Shown: piece by piece, positions 58,402 through 64,000 of the stretch
Layout of the letters: each line of letters opens with the position of its first letter
How positions within the stretch are numbered: the stretch's first letter is position 1
Source: an uncultured Corynebacterium sp.
GTDB lineage: Bacteria > Actinomycetota > Actinomycetes > Mycobacteriales > Mycobacteriaceae
DNA: 64,000 bases
NCBI GenBank assembly: GCA_946220775.1
Contig: CAMIFC010000001.1
Coordinates: 248,001-312,000 of the forward strand
Direction of reading: 5' to 3'
Position numbers and translations under genes: made by a program
The notes under the pieces: model-generated
Seen by the model: only the letters and a program-made list of their open reading frames with translations
The model's database searches: none
Told to the model about the DNA's origin: nothing

Positions 58402-60312
58402 ATGGGAATCCTCGAACATATTTCCTCGCCAGCTGACGTTAAGCGGCTGGATGACAGTCAGTTGGAGGAGCTAGCCAAGGAGATTCGTGGCTTTTTGATC
58501 GAAAAGGTCTCCGCCACGGGTGGCCATCTTGGCCCCAACCTGGGCGTTGTTGAGCTGACGCTCGCGATGCACCGGGTGTTCGACTCTCCAACCGACCCAC
58601 TTATCTTCGATACTGGGCACCAGGCGTATGTCCACAAGATTCTGACTGGTCGCAGGGATTTGTTTGACACTCTCCGGCAGAAGGACGGCCTGTCTGGCTA
58701 CCCGGACCGTGCCGAAAGTCCCCATGACTGGACGGAATCTTCCCACGCTTCGGCGGCGCTGTCGTACACGGATGGATTGGCGAAGGCATTCGAGCTGAGC
58801 GGCCAGTCGCACCGCCATATTGCGGCGCTGGTGGGGGACGGTGCGCTCACCGGTGGCATGTGCTGGGAAGCTCTCAACAACATTGCCACTGGCAAGAAGC
58901 GCAGTGTCGTCATCATTGTGAATGACAACGGCCGTTCCTATTCACCGACGATCGGTGGCCTTGCGGAGAACCTCGCCGCATTGCGTCTTCAGCCTGCCTA
59001 CGACAAGGTCATGGAATCAGGCAAGAACACCCTGGGGCGTATGGGGTGGGTCGGCGACCGTGCCTTCCAGCTGATCAGCAGCTTCAAGGAGGGCGTCAAG
59101 CACTCCGTCTTGCCACACGAAATGTTCTCCGATCTTGGGCTGAAATACATCGGCCCAGTGGATGGACACGACCTACACCAGGTGGAAAACGCTCTGCGTT
59201 ATGCCAAGGACTACGGCGGCCCGGTGATCGTCCACACCATGACCCAAAAGGGCAAGGGCTTCGATCCAGCGGAACAAGATGAAGCTGACCAAATGCACTC
59301 GACTGGTGCCATTGACCCAGTGACGGGTACGCCGATCAGCAAATCGAAGCCTGGCTGGACCAATGTGTTTTCCGGCCACCTCATCGAGCGGGCACATGAG
59401 CGTGAAGACATCGTTGCGATCACCGCTGCCATGGCCGGCCCCACCGGGCTGGCAAATTTCGCAGAGGTGTTCCCGCACCGCACATTCGATGTGGGAATTG
59501 CGGAGCAGCACGCAGTGACGTCCGCCGCCGGTCTCGCTCTTGGAGGCCTGCACCCAGTGGTCGCGATTTACTCGACATTCCTTAACCGAGCTTTCGATCA
59601 GCTGCTCATGGATGTTGCGCTGCTCAAGTTGGGCGTCACGCTCGTCCTGGATCGAGCAGGCATCACTGGCCCCGACGGAGCCAGCCACAACGGCATGTGG
59701 GATCTGTCCATCACCGGCATCGTGCCTGGCATTCATGTTGCGGCACCGCGGGATGGTGCGCAGCTTCGTCGCGCGCTGGATCGCAGTATCGCCATCGATG
59801 ATGCACCTACGGTTGTTCGGTTCCCGAAGGGCAGCATTCCCGGTGATGTGCCGGCGATTCGGGAGGAAGCTGATCACGATGTTTTGGTTGAGCACACCCC
59901 AGCGTCGAAGAGGGTTTCTGGCGAGGGCGATACCCCTCAGCTGCTTGTTGTGAACCTTGGGGCCCTCGTGGACCAATCCAAGGCCGTTGCCGATGCCGCC
60001 GCGCAGGCCGGTTGGGCAGCAAAGGTCGTTGACCCGCACTGGATTTACCCAGTGGCTCCCGGAGTCATTGAAGATGCACGAAACGCGAACTTGGTCATCA
60101 CCGTCGAGGACGGTGGGATCCAAGGCGGTGCCGGTTCACACGTTCAACTGGCCTTGAACGATGCGGAAATCGACACTCCGGTGCGTATTCTCGGCGTGCC
60201 ACAAGAATTCCTGGCGCACGCATCGCGTGAGGAAGTGCTGACGGACATTGGGCTGGATGTCGAGTCCGTGCGCACACGAACCGCCCAGTGGATTGAGACG
60301 CTCGGCCGATAG
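58402..60312 (+). CDS. dxs: 1-deoxy-D-xylulose-5-phosphate synthase
   Basis: Dxs is the first enzyme of the MEP isoprenoid pathway and uses thiamine diphosphate. From the start: GHLGPNLGVVELTLAMH, the TPP-binding GDGALTGGMCWEALNNI then NDNGRSYSPTIGG, and in the second domain the glutamate of FDVGIAEQHAVTSAAGLA. 636 residues is typical. ATG 58402 (MGILEHISSP) aligns with the start of C. glutamicum Dxs and has AGGGA nearby; a TTG at 58360 would add 14 residues. TAGGAT at about 58351 could be its -10. Confidence 0.96.
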   Translation: MGILEHISSPADVKRLDDSQLEELAKEIRGFLIEKVSATGGHLGPNLGVVELTLAMHRVFDSPTDPLIFDTGHQAYVHKILTGRRDLFDTLRQKDGLSGYPDRAESPHDWTESSHASAALSYTDGLAKAFELSGQSHRHIAALVGDGALTGGMCWEALNNIATGKKRSVVIIVNDNGRSYSPTIGGLAENLAALRLQPAYDKVMESGKNTLGRMGWVGDRAFQLISSFKEGVKHSVLPHEMFSDLGLKYIGPVDGHDLHQVENALRYAKDYGGPVIVHTMTQKGKGFDPAEQDEADQMHSTGAIDPVTGTPISKSKPGWTNVFSGHLIERAHEREDIVAITAAMAGPTGLANFAEVFPHRTFDVGIAEQHAVTSAAGLALGGLHPVVAIYSTFLNRAFDQLLMDVALLKLGVTLVLDRAGITGPDGASHNGMWDLSITGIVPGIHVAAPRDGAQLRRALDRSIAIDDAPTVVRFPKGSIPGDVPAIREEADHDVLVEHTPASKRVSGEGDTPQLLVVNLGALVDQSKAVADAAAQAGWAAKVVDPHWIYPVAPGVIEDARNANLVITVEDGGIQGGAGSHVQLALNDAEIDTPVRILGVPQEFLAHASREEVLTDIGLDVESVRTRTAQWIETLGR

Positions 60313-60367
60313 AGCCTTTCGCCGAGGCAGGACCCTGTCCCGGAGGAGCAGGCTTGGCCGGGCGGCG

Positions 60368-61630
60368 TCAAGAAAAAATCGGCGACGAAATGACGCGCGA
60401 AATGAACAGGCCGGACTGCCAAGGACGCATTCCGGTCGCAGCCAAGGCCGTACCTACACGGTCTTCCACCTCACCCACAGGATCCGCCAGTTGTTCAGTG
60501 GGATGTGATCGCAAATCACCGTAGGTCAGCTGCCAGGCCACGCTGCGCAATTGTTTCTGAGTAGCTAGGACGTCAGCCTGGAGATCTAGTTCCTCCGCAA
60601 GACCATCATGGATTGTGCGCAACTCGCGGAATGCGGCATCCGCAAGCGGGTAGTCCTCCGCCCAGGTTTTTATAGGGGCCACGCCTGTGGATCGCCGGGC
60701 AGGGGGCGAAGGCAATTGGCTGGTCGGCAGCTCCAGCGCGCGATCCAGGGCGGCGATCAATTCCGAACGAAATTCACTGGGGAAGTGCTGGTGCCGACCG
60801 CGTCGCATGAATGGGCGAAAACCGCGATCGATCGTTGAACGTAGCGTGCGACGTGCATCGCGGGGCTCGGTAGCGATTCGAAGCAGGTCTTTATGCTTGA
60901 GCATTAATTCTGGGGGTAAGTCTCTGTTAGCGCTATAGGCATCACGGGTAGTCCATAGTTCCCGAACGATCGCTAGAGAGCGGCCAGACCGGACGGCTCC
61001 TACGCCCTTCATGTTTTGCCACGAACCGGTGGATAGGGGATGAGCGAAGTCCTCGAGCAATTGGGCACATTCTTGATGAAACCAGCTCAGGCGGTCCATC
61101 TCTTCGAGTTCCGCATAGATTTCGTTAAAAAGCTCGTGAAGGAACTCGACATCGAGCCGGGCATAATCCACCATCTTCTTCGGTAGGGGCCGCATCGACC
61201 AATCTTCGGCGGCCTGACCTTTAGGAATATCGATTGAAAGATGCTCGGCCAGGAGGCTCTGCAGACTGAACTTTCGATCGCCGATGAGGCGGGCTGCGAT
61301 TTGGGTATCGAGCAGCTGCGGTGGGTGCCAACCTGCGGAAACCAGCGCGGGCAAGTCCGTGTGCCCGGCATGCAACAACCAAGGTGCTCCGTTTAGGATC
61401 ACCGAAAACTGCGCGATCATGTCAGGATGAATCGTGGGGTCAAGGAGCAAGGTGCCCGAGCCACGACGGCGCAGTTGAATAAGGAACGCGCGATCGTCAT
61501 AGCGATAGGTGCTTGCGCGCTCCGTATCGATGGCGATGGGGCCGTGACCTTTTGCCAGCATTTCCAGGCCGGACGCCAGTTCTCGCTGGGACGCCAAGAG
61601 GGGAGACGGCGACGGTGTTGGGTGTTGCAT
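60368..61630 (-). CDS. RNase D-like 3'-5' exonuclease with HRDC domain
   Basis: 420 residues. The DEDDy exonuclease domain shows AIDTERASTYRY (Exo I), LLHAGHTDLPAL (Exo II) and VDYARLDVEFL (Exo III, with Tyr and Asp), followed by an HRDC domain around residues 205-285 (VRELWTTRDAYSANRDLPPELMLK, shown in part). The family trims structured RNAs. The homologue in M. tuberculosis (Rv2681) also follows dxs. The start is ATG 61630 or the adjacent GTG 61633, with TATGAT about 8-11 bases upstream. Two GGACGCCA motifs lie within its first 20 codons on the opposite strand (61573 and 61591). Confidence 0.88.
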   Translation of the reverse strand: MQHPTPSPSPLLASQRELASGLEMLAKGHGPIAIDTERASTYRYDDRAFLIQLRRRGSGTLLLDPTIHPDMIAQFSVILNGAPWLLHAGHTDLPALVSAGWHPPQLLDTQIAARLIGDRKFSLQSLLAEHLSIDIPKGQAAEDWSMRPLPKKMVDYARLDVEFLHELFNEIYAELEEMDRLSWFHQECAQLLEDFAHPLSTGSWQNMKGVGAVRSGRSLAIVRELWTTRDAYSANRDLPPELMLKHKDLLRIATEPRDARRTLRSTIDRGFRPFMRRGRHQHFPSEFRSELIAALDRALELPTSQLPSPPARRSTGVAPIKTWAEDYPLADAAFRELRTIHDGLAEELDLQADVLATQKQLRSVAWQLTYGDLRSHPTEQLADPVGEVEDRVGTALAATGMRPWQSGLFISRVISSPIFS

Positions 61631-61731
61631 CACAGGATCAGATCATAGCGAATACGGAAAACCGGTCTTGGGGGTACCGTCGGGGGTAATAACGCAACGA
61701 TTATGTTGCTTAAATGTCGAGATTATTGAAC

Positions 61732-61796
61732 TTAGGGTTGCCTGAGTTGTCTTTGGCTGGCATAGTTTTAGGGGAGCTTAGGCTTGGCTAACCTCG
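61732..61796 (+). promoter_or_regulatory. Iron-operon promoter with DtxR box
   Basis: TTGCCT (61738-61743), a 17-base spacer and CATAGT (61761-61766) form a SigA-type promoter. A 19-base DtxR box at 61778-61796 matches the consensus TTAGGTTAG(C/G)CTAACCTAA at 15 of 19 positions and covers the start of transcription. A weaker, half-conserved box (12 of 19) begins at 61732 over the -35. Iron-loaded DtxR should repress here. Confidence 0.8.
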
Positions 61797-61882
61797 CTGA
61801 ACAGATGTGTTCGGTAGGGCGCACGGAATTCCGCGGCTCACTGTTGTAATAACGACCAGCTGAATATAGAAAGGCTGACCTA

Positions 61883-62833
61883 GTGAAAATTCGTCGACTA
61901 CTCGTCTCTGCAGTGGCCGGTGCCTCGTTGATCCTCGCTGGCTGCGCTAGCGACACCGGTTCGCAGGGTGGGTCTTCGGGGTCGACCTCCGCAGATGCTC
62001 GCGTCCTGAAGACTGTGGATGGTGAAGTGAAGGTTGATGCCGAGCCGCAGCGCGTGGTGGTTTTGGACTACGCATCCTTGGACACGATGGTCAACTTGGG
62101 CTTGAAGGACAAGATTGTGTCCACTGCCAAGGCTGCGACGATGCCCGACGCTGCTGAAGGAATTGAAGCCAATGCTGGTTCTTTGAAAGAACCAAACATG
62201 GAGGCCATTGCCCAGGCTGATCCTGATCTGATCATCATCGGTTCTCGCCAGGCGAAGATGAAGGCCGAATTTGAAAAGATCGCCCCGACGGCGAACATGG
62301 CCATCAACTACGACCACTACACGGTTGAAAGCAACCTCAAGAACGTCGAGGCGCTGGGCGACTTCTTCGATAAGAAGGATGAAGCCACCAAGGCGGCTGA
62401 TGATATCCGTCAGCGGGTCGAGAAGATCAAGTCGTCAGTGAAGCCGAATCAAAAAGAAGCCGCGGTCCTCATGACCAGCGGCGGTGAGATTAGCCTCTTC
62501 GGCCCTAACTCGCGCTTCGGGTTGGTCTTCAACGACCTAGGCTTCACCCCAGCAGGTGGAGTAGATAGCCACTCCGCCCACGGCGAAAATGCATCCTTTG
62601 AACTGCTGCGCAAGCTCAATCCGAAGACTCTTTTCGTCTTGGATCGCGATGCTGCGATTGGCGAAGAAGGCCACACGGCTAAGGCAACGCTGGATAACGA
62701 CCTCGTGAAGAGCACCGATGCTGTGAAGAAAAAGCGCGAATTCATGCTCAGTGGTGCGGACTGGTACCTCAATGGTGGCGGAATCCAGGCGATGAACAAG
62801 ATGCTCGATGACGTCGAGGCAGCAACAAAGTAG
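61883..62833 (+). CDS. Fe3+-siderophore ABC transporter substrate-binding lipoprotein
   Basis: 316 residues. A lipoprotein signal with lipobox LILAGC puts the mature Cys at about residue 21, followed by a Gly/Ser linker and a class III binding protein fold (RVVVLDYASLDTMVNLGL, PNMEAIAQADPDLIIIGSRQ, LFGPNSRFGLVFNDLGF). It resembles catechol-siderophore binding proteins such as CeuE/YclQ, so the ligand may be a catecholate or a bare ferric complex; this is not certain. The GTG start at 61883 has AAAGG upstream. First gene of the iron operon. Confidence 0.9.
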   Translation: MKIRRLLVSAVAGASLILAGCASDTGSQGGSSGSTSADARVLKTVDGEVKVDAEPQRVVVLDYASLDTMVNLGLKDKIVSTAKAATMPDAAEGIEANAGSLKEPNMEAIAQADPDLIIIGSRQAKMKAEFEKIAPTANMAINYDHYTVESNLKNVEALGDFFDKKDEATKAADDIRQRVEKIKSSVKPNQKEAAVLMTSGGEISLFGPNSRFGLVFNDLGFTPAGGVDSHSAHGENASFELLRKLNPKTLFVLDRDAAIGEEGHTAKATLDNDLVKSTDAVKKKREFMLSGADWYLNGGGIQAMNKMLDDVEAATK

Positions 62834-62867
62834 CGCCGGTTTCGTCTTGAGGAGGAGTTAGGAGACA

Positions 62868-63992
62868 ATGACAAACGTGATGACGACAACACGCAGTTCG
62901 GCCTCTGAGGGCAGTACATCCACCCGCCCGCGGTGGATGGGGATGATGCTCGGACTTGGTGGCACCATTGCGGTCTTGATCGTTATCAGTTTGCTGCTTG
63001 GAGCAGCGGACGTTGATTCGTCAGTCTTCGCTGTCTCCCGACTACCAAGAACCCTCGCTGCAATTCTGGCCGGTGCCTCCCTGGCGATCGGCGGACTGAT
63101 CATGCAGCTACTGTCCCGCAACCGCTTCGTGGAAGCCTCGACCGTTGGGTCCACGGAATCGGCTATGGCTGGGCTATTGATCATGGCCCTGTTGGTTCCC
63201 GCCGCCCGAATGTGGGCGAAGTTGAGCTTCGCTAGTTTGACGGCCGTGGTGGGAACGGCAGGGTTTTTGCTGATCATTTCCCGAATCAAGGTACGTTCAA
63301 GCTTCACCGTTCCACTGGTAGGCATCATTTATGGTGGCATCATTGGTGCGGCCACGACGTTTGTTGCTTACTCCCTGGATTTGCTGCAAAGTCTCGGTGC
63401 TTGGGAATTGGGATCTTTTGCCGGCGTTCTTAAGGGCCGCTACGAACTTCTTTGGCTCGTCGCCGCACTGGCATTAGTCGCATATATGCTGGCCGATCGC
63501 CTGACTCTGCTCGGGCTTGGACATGACATCGCCAAAGGCGTGGGAATTAAAGTCAAGGCCGTCGAATATGCCGGTATTGCGGTCGTTGCTGCTATTGCAG
63601 CAGTGACAGTAACCATCGTGGGGGCCATTCCCTTCATCGGCCTCATCGTCCCGAACTTGGTGCGAATGAAAGTCGGCGATAACGCCCGCAAGGCATTGCC
63701 ATGGGTGGCCGTACTCGGCGCGACCGTGACTCTAGCCTGCGACATCCTCAGTCGCGTGATTCGCTACCCATACGAAATTCCAGTCGGAACCGTCTTGGGT
63801 GTTCTGGGTGCTGCGGTGTTCCTGGCCATGCTCATTAAGGGAGCGAAGATCGGCGACACCCGTCGCCGTAAGACTCGCCGAGTCAGCACACCTGCACCAT
63901 TGCGTGAGCGCTCTGGGCAAGAGCAGACCAGCCACGGTGACCAGGCAGTCAACTGGCGTCGTTTAGAAAACAAGCAGGTAGCACATCTGTGA
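62868..63992 (+). CDS. Iron-siderophore ABC transporter permease (FecCD family)
   Basis: 374 residues with about nine hydrophobic helices. The FecCD motifs are RLPRTLAAILAGASLAIGGLIMQ near the N-terminus, the ATPase-contact region GIKVKAVEYAG, and GAIPFIGLIVPNLVRM, then the final helix. GAGGAG precedes the ATG. It starts 34 bases after the binding-protein gene. The C-terminal 45 residues are hydrophilic and Arg/Gln-rich, longer than usual. The stop overlaps the start of the next gene. Confidence 0.92.
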   Translation: MTNVMTTTRSSASEGSTSTRPRWMGMMLGLGGTIAVLIVISLLLGAADVDSSVFAVSRLPRTLAAILAGASLAIGGLIMQLLSRNRFVEASTVGSTESAMAGLLIMALLVPAARMWAKLSFASLTAVVGTAGFLLIISRIKVRSSFTVPLVGIIYGGIIGAATTFVAYSLDLLQSLGAWELGSFAGVLKGRYELLWLVAALALVAYMLADRLTLLGLGHDIAKGVGIKVKAVEYAGIAVVAAIAAVTVTIVGAIPFIGLIVPNLVRMKVGDNARKALPWVAVLGATVTLACDILSRVIRYPYEIPVGTVLGVLGAAVFLAMLIKGAKIGDTRRRKTRRVSTPAPLRERSGQEQTSHGDQAVNWRRLENKQVAHL

Positions 63993-64000
63993 AGGTTGCA
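63989..64000 (+). CDS. Start of a following gene, probably the second FecCD permease
   Basis: GTGAAGGTTGCA begins at 63989, overlapping the permease stop by 4 bases (GTGA). Only four codons are visible. A second permease is expected at this place in an iron-siderophore operon, but the identity rests on context alone. Confidence 0.4.

Noticed and set aside
1..64000. tRNA, rRNA, CRISPR arrays, insertion sequences, prophage, integrases
   Set aside because: Looked for on both strands; no cloverleaf with CCA end, no regularly spaced repeats, no transposase or integrase motifs were seen.

Overview
This window looks like a chromosomal segment of a Corynebacterium species (order Mycobacteriales). 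The evidence is the gene order and family content. Running from the end of pnp through dapB, thyX, dapA, RNase J, ftsK, pgsA, cinA, clgR, pspA, recA, recX, miaB, miaA, hflX, lexA, nrdR, hrpA, oxyR, galE, dtxR, sigB, sigA, ppgK, suhB, dut and dxs, the order closely follows the core order I remember for C. glutamicum and, more loosely, Mycobacterium tuberculosis. The DtxR carries the same metal-ligand numbering as C. diphtheriae DtxR. The DNA is moderately GC-rich, and many genes appear leaderless, with a TANNNT box 6 to 8 bases before the start codon. I cannot name the species.

Layout. Positions 1-5500 hold RNA decay (pnp, rnj) interleaved with lysine/diaminopimelate and thymidylate synthesis (dapB, thyX, dapA). 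Positions 5500-13700 hold ftsK, a TerC-type metal exporter under a yybP-ykoY manganese riboswitch, pgsA, cinA, and the envelope-stress pair clgR/pspA, with a SigH/SigE-like promoter before clgR. Positions 13700-15700 are the biotin uptake operon bioYMN on the minus strand. Positions 15700-25100 hold a LexA-boxed recA-recX, then miaB, a membrane protein, a DUF349 protein, miaA, an unknown Cys-tailed protein and hflX. Positions 25100-29450 hold a frameshifted uracil permease, a DeoR-type regulator, lexA, a divS-position membrane protein and nrdR. Positions 29450-36950 hold hrpA and oxyR, with an accessory neutral ceramidase, broken by an in-frame stop, inserted between them. Positions 36950-50800 hold a PAC2/Ski2-like helicase pair, DUF4192, dtxR-galE, sigB, dtd, a methyltransferase and a second helicase. 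Positions 50800-60400 hold sigA, ppgK/suhB, several small conserved actinobacterial proteins, dut, a TrmA-family RNA methyltransferase and dxs. Positions 60400-64000 hold an RNase D-like gene and the start of an iron-siderophore ABC operon preceded by a good DtxR box.

How the genes work together. The window encodes several master regulators (LexA, ClgR, OxyR, DtxR, SigA, SigB, NrdR and a DeoR/SugR-like protein) and also shows matching operators: a LexA box at recA, LexA-like boxes at lexA, a DtxR box at the iron operon, and SigH-type promoters at clgR and sigB. Compared with C. glutamicum as I recall it, gluABCD (after recX), dapF (after miaA) and the fructose PTS cluster (before lexA) are absent from their usual places, while a ceramidase has been gained. 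That would suit a host-associated, lipid-using species, but this is inference.

The most notable non-genic signals are four. One is the Mn riboswitch with a visible Shine-Dalgarno-sequestering helix. Another is an over-represented motif, T-rich then GGACGCCA(C), scattered through genes and spacers. There are also paired DnaA-box-like sites at two loci, and a roughly 500-base gene-free control region upstream of sigB. I found no rRNA, tRNA, CRISPR array, prophage or insertion sequence.
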